Positions 45,640 to 56,867 of a stretch of DNA of 64,000 nucleotides are shown here, piece after piece. The stretch spans positions 425,893 to 489,892 of the forward strand of contig JAPXFQ010000911.1 of assembly GCA_028564705.1 (NCBI GenBank), read 5' to 3'. Each line of letters opens with the position of its first letter. The first letter of the stretch is position 1. The notes under the pieces were generated by a model. It was not told the origin of the DNA, searched no databases, and was given only the letters and a program-made list of their open reading frames with translations. The DNA comes from Apricaphanius iberus. Taxonomy: Eukaryota; Chordata; Actinopteri; Cyprinodontiformes; Aphaniidae. The position numbers and the translations under genes were made by a program.

Positions 45640-46059
45640 GATCCGGAGCCGGTCGCGGCTTACCGCCGCGGAAGAAATGTGCCCCACGGGGGCCAGCCAG
45701 CGCCGGAGAGGGGTCCCTCAATGGGGATCCTCCCGCACAGTGCGGCCGCCCATTACCTGCCGGGTTGAATCCCCCGGGCAGACTGTGCGGACCCCACCCG
45801 TTTAATCCTTAAACGTTTCTCGCCCTCTTCAACTCTGTCCTCTCAGTTCTGTCTATTTTTCCTTAAGATCGTTCTGTCTATTTTTCCTTAAGATAGTTGT
45901 CGACTATCGGTCTCGTGCCGGTATTTAGCCTTAGATGGAGTTTACCACCCACTTTGGGCTGCATTCTCAAACAACCCGACTCCGAGAAGACCCCGGCATG
46001 ACGGGGGCCGTTACCGGCCCTACACCGTCCACGGGCTGAGCCTCGATCAGGAGGACTCA
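45640..46059 (-). rRNA. 28S rRNA 5' domain fragment (pseudogene), inside L2 3' UTR
   Basis: On the minus strand the block contains GAGTCGGGTTGTTTGAGAAT, GGTGGTAAACTCCATCTAAG, GCTAAATACCGGCACGAGAC and CGATAGTC. After a replaced stretch it continues with AAACGGGTGGGGTCCGCACA, GGGGGATTCAACCCGGCAGG and CCGCGACCGGCTCCGGATC. These are colinear landmarks of the 5' part of eukaryotic 28S rRNA (D1 and start of D2). The normally invariant CAAGTACCGTAAGGGAAAGT stretch is replaced by a 24-25 bp unit present twice (45846-45895). A pseudogene fragment of about 420 bp, not a functional rRNA. Confidence 0.9.
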
Positions 46060-46642
46060 GATAGAGTGTTGGTAGCCAGGTCTCCTAGTAGCTAGGAGTC
46101 AGGTTAATGTTAGTAGCTATGCTGCTTTAGGCTAGGCTGTTGGAGGACATTATTAGGGTCTGTTCCTACTTTCTCTCCTACTTCTCCCCAACTGCATGAT
46201 GTGCTGTCAATTCAAGCACTAACCTGTTTTCTATTATAGTAGGTGCTCCGGATTAGCCCTGCTTGACGACCCTGACTAAGATGGCATTGCAGTGACGGAA
46301 AATTCTCCACGTCCTGCAACAAACTTCTGCATCAGTTCTATTGCTCTTTCTGTGTCTCTGTTATGTATTCTCCAAGCCACAGACGGTCGCGGCAGATAAC
46401 CGCTTGTGCTGAGCCTGGTTCTGCCGGAGGTTTCTTCCTGTTAAAAGGGAGTTTTTTCCTTCCCACTTTCGCTGCATGCTTGCTCAGTATGAGGGATTGC
46501 TGAGAATTCCACGACGCAATCTTCTGTGGTTCTGTAATTTCTACACTAAACGTATTATAATAACTATTTTTGTAAAGTGCCTTGAGATGACATCTGTTGT
46601 GAAATGGCGCTATATAAATAAACTGAATTGAATTGAATTGAA

Positions 46643-46649
46643 TTGTTGT
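46643..46649. repeat. 7-bp target-site duplication, right copy (nested L2)
   Basis: TTGTTGT directly after the (TTGAA)n tail; partner of 44685-44691. Confidence 0.8.
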
Positions 46650-47652
46650 ATGGCATTCCTTGAAAATTCGGAAGCAATTTAAACTTTCCTTTGGTCTACA
46701 GAGCATCTCTCTTTTCTCCCCGCTCTCTCGCAAGCCTTTATTTCCCCTGTCCAGCTATTCCTCTGCTTTCAAAACTTGGCATGATAAGGGCATCCAAAAT
46801 TTTGAGCACTTGTACATAGATGGTGTCTTCGCCAGTTTCACACAACTTAAACATTTTTTCTTTCTTCCACGCTCTCCTGTTTTCCACTACTTGCAGGTGA
46901 GGGACTTTATTAGGAAGAAGTTCCCAGATCTTCTCTTTCTCCCACCAAAAACTCATGTGGTTAATATTATGAACTTGCTTTTACACTCTCAAAGGGGGAG
47001 GCTTGCCAAAGTTTACGAATACATAATTTCAATTAACATGTCCTCTTTAACTATTATAAAACAGCACTGGGAGGAGGAACTTGGCCTTGTCATTTCTGAT
47101 GACATTTGGGACGCAGCCTTGGATCGTGTACACTCTTCATCTATATGTGCACGTCACAGTCTTATCCAGTTCAAGGTACTGCACCGCTTGAACTATTGCA
47201 AGACTGCCCTGGCGAACATTTACCAAGACATTGACCCCCTGTGTGATAGATGCAAAATGCTTCCTGCGACTTTCTACCATATGTTCTGGGGTTGTCCCGA
47301 ATTAGATCGATTTTGGTTCTCTTTCTTTGATTTATTTTCTAAAATATTTAAGAAAACTGTTACTCACTGTTGCCTTATGGCCATATTTGGGGTAACCTCA
47401 GGAAGCATATCCTTGACCTCCTTTCAGTGCAAGGCTTTGATGCTCTCTTCCATACTAGCACGGCGATTGATTTTGCTAAACTGGAAAAACTCTGCCCCAC
47501 CCACACACACACATCTCATCAAGAGTATCATGTGTAATCTGAAATTGGAAAAGATCAAGTATACTGTTAATGGTGCTCTTCAGAATTGCCATGAGATATG
47601 GGATGGCTTTGTTGAATTTGTGAAGCGGCTAGACGGACTTCAGATGGAGTGA
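46650..47652 (+). pseudogene. L1 ORF2 C-terminal part, right of nested L2
   Basis: Continues the frame interrupted at 44691 (WHSLKIRKQFKLSFGLQSIS) and stays open for about 330 codons to TGA at 47650. SSICARHSLIQFKVLHRLNY and the cysteine motif LCDRCKMLPATFYHMFWGCP (47239-47298; C-x2-C, H-x4-C) mark the C-terminal domain of L1 ORF2. Its intactness shows that the L2 insertion happened late in the life of this copy. Confidence 0.9.
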
Positions 47653-48079
47653 CAAGCTTCCATCAAACCTACTGTAGTTATGCCCTAGCTGAGGGCAATT
47701 GATTGATGGCACAACTGGACCCCCAGCCCTTCCTCCATGTCTTTGTTGTCCCTTTTTGTTTGTGTGTATTTGTCTTTCTGTCTCCCCCGCCCTTTTTTTT
47801 CCTCTTTTTAGTCTTGTTTTATTTCATTTTCCTTTTTTCCCGTTTCTTTCACATGGTTATTTTATTTAACTTGCGCTATTTTTGTGTGATGCGACTTTGT
47901 ATGATCATATGTTTCTACTTTGATATCTTCAATTGTATTTATTTTTATTATTTATTTATTTATCTGTTTTTTTTCCCTATTTCTTTTAAATGTTGAAGTG
48001 ACTCTCTTGTGTGCCATGACATTCACTGTTAAAATGCATCTAAGGAAAACTCAATAAAAAGAATTTTGAAAGAAAAGAA
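47653..48079 (+). mobile_element. 3' UTR and A-rich end of nested L1
   Basis: T-rich 3' UTR with CTCAATAAAAAGAATTTTGA (polyadenylation signal near 48052) and AGAAAAGAAA at the end, directly followed by the TSD. Confidence 0.8.
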
Positions 48080-48096
48080 AAAAATAACACAGAAGT
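48080..48096. repeat. 17-bp target-site duplication, right copy
   Basis: AAAAATAACACAGAAGT, identical to 40919-40935. Confidence 0.92.
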
Positions 48097-48949
48097 TCTT
48101 TGCTTTATTACTGGAGGCTAATTTAATGCCGTCCAGGTGAAGGGGTTGACTAAGTAGTTTCTTTTTCAGAGCTTCTGGTCCAAAGACGACAACTTCTGTT
48201 TTATCAGAATTCAGAAGCAAGAAGTTTAGAGTCATCCAAGTTTTTATGTCTTCCAGACATGCCTGTAGTCTACCTAACTGATTGGATTCATCAGGATTTA
48301 TGGATAGATATAGCTGTGTATCATCTGCGTAACTATGGAAATTTATCCCATGCTGCCTAATGATTTTACCAATAGGAAGCATATATATAGTAAAAAGAAT
48401 CGGCCCAAGCACCGAACCCTGTGGTACTCCGCAAGTAACCATTGAGGCCGAGGAAGATCTATTGTTTACCTGAACAAACTGAAATCTGTTGGACAAATAA
48501 GATTTAAACCAGCCTAGTGCTGTTCCTATTATACCGACACTTTGAAGCCTTTCTATGAGAATATTGTGATCGACAGTGTCAAAGGCAGCACTGAGATCTA
48601 ACAGGACCAGAATGGTCACCAGTCCATTGTCTGAGGCTATGAGAATATCATTAGTAACCTTCACCAGAGCTGTTTCAGTGCTGTGATGAGCTCTAAAGCC
48701 TGACTGAAACTTCTCAAACAGCTCATTATTGTTTAAATGCTCACACATCTGATGTGCAACTATTTTCTCAAGAATTTTAGATAAGAAGGGAAGATTAGAT
48801 ATCGGTCTATAGTTAATTAAGTCGTTTTGATCAAGAGATGGTTTCTTAAGTAGAGGTTTAATCAGAGCAATCTTAAACGCTTGTGGTACATATCCATTGA
48901 TTAAGGATGGATTCATTATATCTAAAATTGGAGCAGCAAAGAAGTCACC
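48097..48949 (-). pseudogene. L2 reverse transcriptase core, split element (right piece)
   Basis: Best-preserved L2 catalytic domain in the window; open on the minus strand from 48916 downward. In order: INYRPISNLPFLSKILEKIV, FQSGFRAHHSTETALVKV, LVLLDLSAAFDTVDHNIL (first catalytic Asp), GVPQGSVLGPILFTIY, HSYADDTQLYLSINPDE (catalytic YADD) and LLNSDKTEVVVFGPEALKKK, ending at KAKN where the L1 insertion begins. The N-terminal endonuclease is missing (5' truncation near 48949). Catalytic residues are intact, but the protein is split and truncated. Confidence 0.92.
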
Positions 48950-48961
48950 CTACTCAATGTT

Positions 48962-50530
48962 TAAATGACACCAGGAAGTGATAAACTGTTTATTACAAAG
49001 GTATTTGACATGATTTCAGCAGAATTCTCAGTTGTGCTAATATGTGGAGGAGACTGGAACACTCAACTGTGCCTACATATGGATTCCTCAAATAAAATAA
49101 AAAAGATAGGATTGGAGGCGATATATGTTGAATATCTGCTTAAAGTATTGGGCATGATTCATATTTGGAGAGACCTACATCCCCACGATAAGGATTTTCT
49201 TTTCTTCTCATATCCCCACCTTGTATATTCCAGAATTTATTATTTTTTTATGTACAAATTAGACAGACACCGAGTTATAACATGTTATATAGGAACAAGA
49301 GATATTTCTGATAATGCAGGGGTATAACTAACAATACATTTAGTTACAAGACCCAAGGAAACAGTTCTTCTAAATGACCCTCAATGCCAAGAATATATTA
49401 GGGGGGAAAATGAAAGACTAAATCAATTATAATGATAGGACTGTCTCTAAGCTGACTTTTGGATACTGCTAAGGCAGTTTTAAGAGGTAAACTTAGAAAA
49501 TGGTCTGCACATAGGAAAAAGAAAATCAAAGAACTGATCTGAGAGCTGAAATCTTTAGAAAATTAGAAGATGGAATGCAATGATTCTGAGGTCTTACTAC
49601 AGATTGCAAATATAAAACAAACTTTGACTAATATTTATGAAAATCGGATGGCAGAAAGAGCCACAGTGGATTAGACAAAATTACTATGAGAATGGCCCCA
49701 AATCCAAGCAGCTCCTAGCATGGAGAATACATAAACAACAGATGGAGAGTTGTATACATAAAGTGAATGACCCTCAAACGGACAAGACACACCATAAATT
49801 GGAAGAACTTTGAAACTGAAAAATCTTTTGAGAAATGCTACTCCAACTTGTACGCCCAACCCAAGGACTCTAAAATAGGAGATTTGTCAGGGTTCTTGGC
49901 ATCCTTAGACCTGCCATCTATAGGTATGGAGCAGAACAGAATAATAACTTGGGTGATAACAGATGAAGAAACAAAAAAGGCCATATCATGCACTGACGGC
50001 AACCCATAAAATACATTAAATCCAGATGGGAAAAGGATGCAAGCATAAAACTGACCAAACATGAATGGTTAAATATCTGTAAAACTCAGTCTACAACTAC
50101 TAGTTTGAATCTTTGGAGACTGTTTGCCTGGAAAAATATTCTACGGTTTTTCATAACACCAGGGACAGAAAATTCACAAATCAAAAACCCAGAGCATAGT
50201 CAGTGCTGAAGAAAATGTGGTAATAAGTCTGCTGATTATTTTCCCAATTTTTTGGGATTGTCCTGTTGTAAACACATTCTGGGCACACATGATGACAGAG
50301 ATTAGATCAATAATAAGCCTAAAGATTAATTTCGATTTTAGCACGATATACTTGTGTAACCTGGCGTCAGGTCTAAAGAATCCTGATAGGTACATGTTAC
50401 ATATGTTATTGGTGATCTGCAAGAAAGCTATAATCAGAAAGTGGCTGAAAAAGGAACCAACTTTTGTGTCTGAATTCAGAGACATAGTTCAGGAAATTTA
50501 CAGAAAAATTACCTTCTGCCTATGTTATGG
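48962..50530 (+). pseudogene. Degenerate L1 LINE fragment with RT core deleted
   Basis: 48965-49327 is an endonuclease piece (VVLICGGDWNTQL with GGDWN for GGDFN; later YSRIYYFF for SRIDYF, catalytic Asp lost). 49440-49860 is the linker (GSFKR*T, FEKCYSNLYAQPKDS). 49880-50005 holds LSGFLASLDLPSIG and ITDEETKKAISCTDGNP, where the reverse transcriptase should start. The catalytic core is then missing, and 50100-50530 is the C-terminal tail (IFWDCPVVNTFWAHMM, KKAIIRKWLKKEPTF). Many stops. It is a third L1 lineage in this window. Confidence 0.8.
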
Positions 50531-50573
50531 TGCCTAGAAGTGTAAATAATATTGGGGAGAATGAACAATTCAT

Positions 50574-50706
50574 CTGCAATGAAATGGCGACCTGTCCAGG
50601 GTGTACCCCGCCTCATGCTCGTTGACAGCTGGAGATAGGCACCAACAACCCCCGCGACCCCTTGAGGATTAAGCGGTTTAGAAAATGGATAGATGGATGG
50701 ACAATT
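50574..50706 (+). mobile_element. Rex3/RTE-like LINE 3' tail
   Basis: GGCGACCTGTCCAGGGTGTA, CCCCGCGACCCCTTGAGGAT and AAGCGGTTTAGAAAATGGAT with ATGGATGG at the end: the same family as 15006-15340, in sense orientation here. Confidence 0.65.
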
Positions 50707-50779
50707 CATATTAACTTTTTGTGATATTAATAATGCATCAAACTTATAAAGTGATTTTTTGGACACTCAAAGACATTTT

Positions 50780-51036
50780 ACAAATTCCATTATTCATTCA
50801 CTCTCGCACACTAAAGGAAGCGATCTACAATTGTAGCACGGCTGCCCTCGGGGAGACTGACAGAAGCAAGGCTGCCATATCACGCCATCGGCCCTTCTGG
50901 CCAACATCAGTAGGCGCTAGGTTAAGTGTCTTGCCCAAGGACACAACGACTGAGACAGATGGATCTGGGGGCTCGAACCAGCAACCCTCAGTTTGCCAGG
51001 CGACCTCCGAACCGACTGAGCAACAGTCTCCCGACT
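50780..51036 (-). mobile_element. tRNA-derived SINE, minus strand
   Basis: On the minus strand GAGACTGTTGCTCAGTCGGT (A box TTGCTCAGTCGG) and GGTTGCTGGTTCGAGCCCC (B box GGTTCGAGCCC) stand about 38 bp apart, followed by GTGTCCTTGGGCAAGACACT, a block common to fish SINE and related repeats. Confidence 0.6.
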
Positions 51037-51273
51037 ATTTAAAAAAATATCACTGTCATTATTACTTTCCCCATTTCCCCTTTTGTATATCTGAAGAGTG
51101 CTTGAGTAGACAATGGAAATGAAAAGAAAGGGTCAAAATGAATGAATCTGTACTATGAAGGACTCAGCGGCAAAAGAACACTGACAGGTATGACGGGTGA
51201 AAAAAAATGGACATGGATCTCAAGGTATGTAACCCAAGATGTACCCTTTTTTATTTTTTCTCTGTTATATTGC

Positions 51274-51274
<1 letters not shown>

Positions 51275-51314
<40 letters not shown>

Positions 51315-51576
51315 CGTGTCCTGTCTAGCAGTATGCTACTCAGAATTGGTGTCTGAGTACCAAGTACAAGCCCAACAGTTTTACTTTCCCAAGCAGAGTA
51401 TTACAGCTTCGCTGTAGTACGCCACTTGATGTATATGTATGAAAAATCTTTATTAGTGATTACTGTGGGTTCAATTTCCTGACATCATGGACATTAAACT
51501 GAGACAAGAAGGGAGAAAGGAAGAAGGTGAAGAAAAGAAACCGGACCAACAGAGGGGCGAACCGACGACACAAGAA
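51275..51576 (-). mobile_element. L1 3' end, 5'-truncated, minus strand
   Basis: Starts with 36 Ts (A-tail) and matches the reverse complement of about 40085-40355, ending at ACCGACGACACAAGA. Only the 3'-most 270 bp of the L1 family of 33016-40378 are present. Confidence 0.88.
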
Positions 51577-52779
51577 AATTTAGTTAAGCTATATATTTAA
51601 TAAATTATTCAGCGTCCCAACTATTTAGTAATAAAGTAAAAAAAACTAGTTTGTAAATTAAATATTTTGCTTGCTAACCTAAAATTTAGTTTGAAACTGA
51701 TAATAATATTTAACATGGACGTAAATATGACTTTAGAAAATTTAAGCTCCTCTTTTTTCAGTTATGACAGGCTAAATAACCAAAGTTATTGATGTTAATT
51801 TTTCGACAGAGTAACTTCATGGTAATGTACCATGAATGCAGATCACAAGGAAGCACTGTGCCGAATGTTAAAGTGTTAAGAAGTAAAGTGTAAACTTTTT
51901 GATTTAAAGAATATGGAGGAATTACATTTGCAATGTAGTTTGGAAAATGATGCAAATTTATTTCAGCTGTATTAATGATGCCCAGAGATAAGATGTCCAC
52001 TATTCTTTCTGCTCAGAGGGAGCTAAAGTGCAAGTGAGAGAAAACTTTATTGTAATTGTTAAAAATATTAAGAAAAAATGAATTAAAAATCCGGTGGTTG
52101 TTTTAAATTACATGGATGCACCACCAAGTACGCATAAGTGAGTGGAGGTAAGATGATACATATGCTCATATGTTTTTGAAGAAGTGCTCTTCAAGATTTC
52201 ATCCCATTGGTATTATGCATTTTTTATTGTGAAAAAAAATCAAACTGAAGTTTTCCACAAAATAATACTTTGCAGTGTTGTCACTAAATTGGCAATATTT
52301 GCATTTGCTATATGCCACTCTGATAATGTTGCTTTCTCAGAGCTGGATGTAGACCACCCCATAATTTATAATCCCTTCAAGCAGGACCACTTCAGAACTT
52401 TTTGGTTCTATTGTGAACAGCTCACTGAAATGCCCTTAATCTTATCAATTTTCCAAGACTAAACTATTTAATCTTTGGCTTCTCTGGTGGCCCTGCTATT
52501 AGAACTAGGCCAAGCCTAACAAACTTCACTGATTTTAGTTTATGGAATGTGTTTGAAGTGCTTCCCTTGCGAAAGGACAGTTAAAGTTCATTCACAGCCA
52601 CAGTTCTTGGTGCTTTTGTGACAAAACTTAAAGTCCTACCTGGTCAATAGTTTTGATTTCCATTTCCTATATCTGCTTGATGCTGTAATAAAAAAATGTG
52701 ACAGAAAAACATTGTTCCTCGTCTTTATTTTGTCTGGTGCAATACAAACCTATTTATGTTAGGATTCTGTGGATGTGTG
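51577..52779. other. Unannotated AT-rich DNA
   Basis: No gene or element recognised. Confidence 0.5.
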
Positions 52780-53019
52780 CTGGAGAGCAAGTGTGTTGGT
52801 GTTCTTTCTCTAACCTTCTCTGTAGAGCATGGCAGGCAACACCCACCAGGTGTTCATCATTGATCCTTATCATTATCCAGTTTAAAAGGGGAGTGGCTCC
52901 TGCAGGCGGACCAGTCGGTTCTCTCCTCTAGTGTGGTACATAGCCAGGTTACCAGCCGAAAATCCAAGAAAGATAACTTTGCTCAAAATTAAGAAAACTG
53001 TGACCTAATTCCATTTAAT
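52780..53019 (+). repeat. Unidentified repeat, left part
   Basis: TTTAAAAGGGGAGTGGCTCC and GACCAGTCGGTTCTCTCCTC look like a promoter-plus-leader of an interspersed fish repeat. It probably continues at about 53800-54370, with the L2 between the two parts inserted later. Family not recognised. Confidence 0.4.
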
Positions 53020-53795
53020 TCAATTTCTTTATATAGCGCCAAATCACAACAGATATATTCACAAGGCACTTTACATGAAAAGTCATTTCAATACAATTAT
53101 ACAAACATACCAGTCAGTTAAAAGTTTTCTATGTAAGGAATCCCAGCAGATTACTTTGAATCATTGACGTGAGGTTGTGTCCAAAACATGCAGACTACAA
53201 CACAGCACTCCTTCAGTAATCCCTCATACTGAGCAAGCATGTAGCGTCAGTGGACAAGAAGAACTCCGGCAGAACCTGGCTCAGAACAAGCAGTCATCTG
53301 TCACAACTCTCTGGGGGTTTGAGAAGAGACACAAAAAGAAAAAAAGAACTAATGTGAGAGTAGTTTATATATAGAAGAAAGTAAAAAGTTGATAACAGGA
53401 CATGGAGGATGTTTGGTTACTAGAAGCATCATACTAATCGATGCTCCCCATCCAGCAGGGCGCCGCAGCTGAGCAGGACACCAGACCAGGTGGAGCTTCT
53501 ATGGAGAGAAAAACTCAGAGAGAAAACAAGGTTAACAATTGCAATAACAGCAGAAAAAATACATCTGGAGAGCAGTAAAAGAGGAAAAGTGGTCGGTCTG
53601 TTCTCCAACAGTCTAAGCCTATAGCAGCATAACTACAAAAATAACTCAGGATAATCTAAGCCTTTCTAACTATAAGCTTGATCAGAAAGGAAGGTTTTAA
53701 GACGAGTATAAATTCTGAGAACGACGTGTTCTGTTAGGAACATATGGAACAATCAGGTCTCTGATGTATGATGGAGATTGATTTTTAGGGGTTTA
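53020..53795 (-). mobile_element. L2 LINE 3' part, minus strand
   Basis: TTTATATAGCGCCAAATCAC (tail), AGGCACTTTACATGAAAAGT, CTGAGCAAGCATGTAGCG, AGAACCTGGCTCAG and, at 53725-53785, TGTTCTGTTAGGAACATATG plus GGAACAATCAGGTCTCTGAT, which is the end of the coding part. The copy is 5'-truncated inside the last 60 codons and decayed. Confidence 0.82.
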
Positions 53796-54380
53796 TATGA
53801 CTGACCTTCCATTCTCCTTGTAGATCCCTCCTGGGTTTCCTATGACCTTCCTCCGGAACCTCTCAGGCCATAGACAGTCCCTGAATCTGGGTTCCTGCCT
53901 GGTCAGCCTTGGCACAGCTTCCAGCATGGTAATCTCGTCATCACTCACTCACTCTGTTGCTGTCATTAAGTAGCTCGCCTTTCTGCCCAGAAACATCTCC
54001 ACATGTGGAGAAAAACAGAACTCACATTCAGGCCTGGAAATTCTCTGCACTCCTTCATGTCATCCACCTGCAAAAACAACAGAAAGTAAATGGACATTAT
54101 AGACTCACCTTCAGACAATCACCGACCACAGCTTCCAGCCTACCTTCCTCCAAGCAACTCATCTCCACATCATCTTCATCCAGTTAATCTATACTCCTCT
54201 TGCAGTCCAGACTTGGTTCCCTGTTTTCCCTTTCCCAGATAACCTCCAAAGACGACCCGCAGATCTTTGTTAAATAAAATTATTTTACGTAAACATTTCC
54301 TGTCTATGGTGTTGTGCTGGCTTTGAGTCTTGTAAACATATGTCAATTTTTCGAAGTTCTTTGCTGTTCGGCAAGGAAAA
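53796..54380 (+). repeat. Unidentified repeat, right part
   Basis: CTCACTCTGTTGCTGTCATT, ACCGACCACAGCTTCCAGCC, TTGGTTCCCTGTTTTCCC and GTTAAATAAAATTATTTTAC (poly-A signal) follow in an order typical of one transcript-like repeat, ending near GTCTATGGTGTTGTGCTGGC. No reading frame of note. An LTR or other non-autonomous retroelement is possible. Confidence 0.4.
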
Positions 54381-54719
54381 TAGTTAACTGAAGGGTGTGA
54401 GTTATATCATGCAGGTGATTGCAGGTATTAGTTTTTTTTTTTTTAAATGGTTATGGAAAAATCTCAAGATCATCACTCATTTTGACAGATTAGGATTCAC
54501 ACCTCTGACTACTTAAATGTTCAGACATTTTTAAATTTACACACAAAGTACAAGTAACTTAAAACAAGAGAGCTTCTGAGTACCATGTCAGACCTGGAAA
54601 CTGTACTCAATGCATCACGCTAACAAGTAGCTAATGGGAATTCACCAATAAATTTTAAAATTATTCTCAATAGTATCTTTTGTTTTAATAGTATTCTTGC
54701 TTTTACTTTGGAATGCACC
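54381..54719. other. Unannotated DNA
   Basis: Nothing recognised. GATTAGGATTCACACCTCTG at 54488 resembles 25305-25324, an isolated short match. Confidence 0.45.
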
Positions 54720-54750
54720 ATTGGGTGCTGGAAGGTGCCATACAAATAAA

Positions 54751-54786
<36 letters not shown>
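54720..54786 (+). mobile_element. LINE 3' tail with (TTGA)n
   Basis: GGTGCTGGAAGGTGCCATAC followed by AAATAAATATTGATTGATTG and further GATT units, a typical Jockey/CR1/L2-group LINE end of which only about 60 bp remain. Confidence 0.6.
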
Positions 54787-56867
54787 TTTTGACGGGACTT
54801 CAGCTCGGTCGACTGCAATATTACTTAAAATGAATAAAAAATACTATTGTGAAAATTTTTAAAATTGATTGGTAGAAATAGATTGACTAGATTTTTTTTA
54901 CCCCTTTGGTCAAATTGATGGAAAACAAAAATGTCTAGCACTATGTCTTATAGGGCTATACAGTGAGTGAAATCTTTAGCAAACATAGCTTTTACAATGT
55001 ATCCAAACATTTAAATCTTTAAGTTTAAGGTTAATCTTCTCTATGTTTTCACTTGTGGATAATGGGTAATTCTGTGGTTTCTTAAACCACAAAGCCTTAG
55101 AAATGGCTTTGTAACCTTTTTCAGACATTTAGATGTCATTGACTTACCTTCCTTTAAATAAATGCATGGAGTACTTTTTTAAATCTTTCAACCTATGGCA
55201 CAGGTGAGACAAGTTCTAGCACAGTTATTCATTTCAGTTGCAATCAGGCCTGGCTGTGAAATCACAATTGTAAAAAGATTGCCAATCAGTTGTTAAATAA
55301 GTGCTCTATTAATAACTGCCCGCTCACACCATCAGGACTCAGATGTGTCCTTTTATTCACATGCACTTCAAAATTTTTGTTACATTTACATAGAGCTAAT
55401 TGCATTTACATGTCTTTCAAAATAACAGTTGCATTTAAAAACATTATACCTTTCAGAAAAGGAATCATTTGTTTTGTATTCACTAATTCTTTTTTCAGAT
55501 ATCACTTTTTCATCTGCAACACTTGAGACACAATAGCAGCAAACCAGACAAAATCTTTAAAGGAGGTTAATGTGCTTTCACTACACAACAGAGACCATAG
55601 TTATGTCAAAAAATTCACAAGACAAGTTAGGTATTTTTTCAGTTTTGGATAGAGGACTGAGTCCCAGTGTTGCTTTCAAAGCCATCCTCCAGAAGCTATC
55701 AGGAAATGCTCATTACCTAAAGACTGAGCTGGAAGTCATTACTCCAGCAACAAGCCTGAAGAGCTCAACTAGTGCTCACAGTCATGCACATATGTGTGCC
55801 TCTAGCAATTAGATGCAGGTCATGTCAAAGATGGGTGGAAGGAAGGATCCCTGAGTGGAACAGAGGAGTGGGAGATGAAAGTGAGGTACAGTTAATGATG
55901 CTGAAGAAGAGATCAGAAAGCAAAGGCGCCGCGTGGACCTGTGTGGAGCTAATAAATCTTCTCTGTCTGTTCAGCTCTTTGGGGCAGTTAGGGTTCTTAG
56001 TGTAAAGTGACGGATAATGAGAATTTAAAAAGAAGAGATCAGAGGCCAACTTTGATCTTCCTAATAATACTGCTGTTACAACTTAACAAATTTTAGAACC
56101 ATCATCTTTTAGAAATGTCTTGTTCATTATTAGAATATCTAAAAAGTATTCACAACAAATTAATTATCTGCTATAACTATACAGAGGCTGTTCACAAACA
56201 CCCCTTAAGATCTTACGTCCTACTCTCACTACAGACTGCAATAGCATTAGCAAAATCTGTGACAGAGATATTATTAGTGAGAGGCATGATAACAAGGCCA
56301 ATGGAAAAACACTCAGAGGGGATGTTTTAAGAGGTGAGAACCCTTGACATTTGAAGAAGCATTTGATGGAGACAAAAAGGAAATTCAAGGTAGGTTTTCC
56401 CATGGAAAAGAACTGCAGTCCACGCTTGTTAACAGATAAAAAGCTGTTAGAATTAAAGTGAAGGCTCTCAGAAATTGGAATAATTTTTTTGTTTTCAGGG
56501 ATCCATCTTTGGAGGAAGAGAGAGCAGGCACCATCGTTGGAATGGTGAGCATTTTAAACTTTTTCTTTTCTTTTTTTCTCATAATTATGGGCACATGGTC
56601 AGATTTGTTGAACCTGGGGAGAGCAGGTTATAGAAACTGGTAGCGACATCTAGTTTATCTAGGTTGTAGTTACAACAATAAAAACATTATTCTGGCTGTT
56701 GGGTTGCCTGGTTTGCTGCAGATATGCCCAGTGACCAACCTGGACTCTGTCCAGTGAGGAATACATTTTAGAGGAGTTTAACTGACAGATAACGTTAGCA
56801 AAGTTAGCAAGTGAGGAACTTACCGATCGAGGAGGAAAGTCGCATTTTCCGCGTGTGTTTGATGCCG
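54787..56867. other. Unannotated DNA
   Basis: Open stretches near 55570-56005 and 56458-56643 show no family resemblance. No gene is supported. Confidence 0.45.

Larger units (their letters stand above)
44692..46642 (+). mobile_element. 5'-truncated L2 LINE nested in the L1
   Basis: Starts with SNQLGRLQACLEDIKTWMTL, runs through an open 260-codon block to the stop at 45486-45488, and continues as 3' UTR to the GCGCTATATAAATAAA tail with repeated TTGAA units. The 3' UTR is longer than in the copy at 1011-1436 because it has extra TAGGAAGAGA-type short repeats and an antisense 28S rRNA fragment (45640-46059). It is 88-95% like the copies at 1-1010 and 48100-48949 by eye. Confidence 0.92.
40936..48079 (+). 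mobile_element. Near full-length L1-type LINE nested in an L2, itself interrupted
   Basis: 7144 bp between perfect 17-bp TSDs; about 5.2 kb without the nested L2. Order: presumed 5' UTR from 40936, ORF1 remnant from 41074, ORF2 from about 42137 to 47652, pyrimidine-rich 3' UTR, AATAAA at 48052 and an A-rich end. It belongs to a different L1 lineage from the one at 33016-40378: the proteins differ throughout and the 3' UTR is not GC-rich. Stops and deletions make it inactive. Confidence 0.9.

Noticed and set aside
45640..46059. Functional 28S rRNA gene
   Set aside because: Only about 420 bp, conserved core replaced, and embedded in a LINE 3' UTR.
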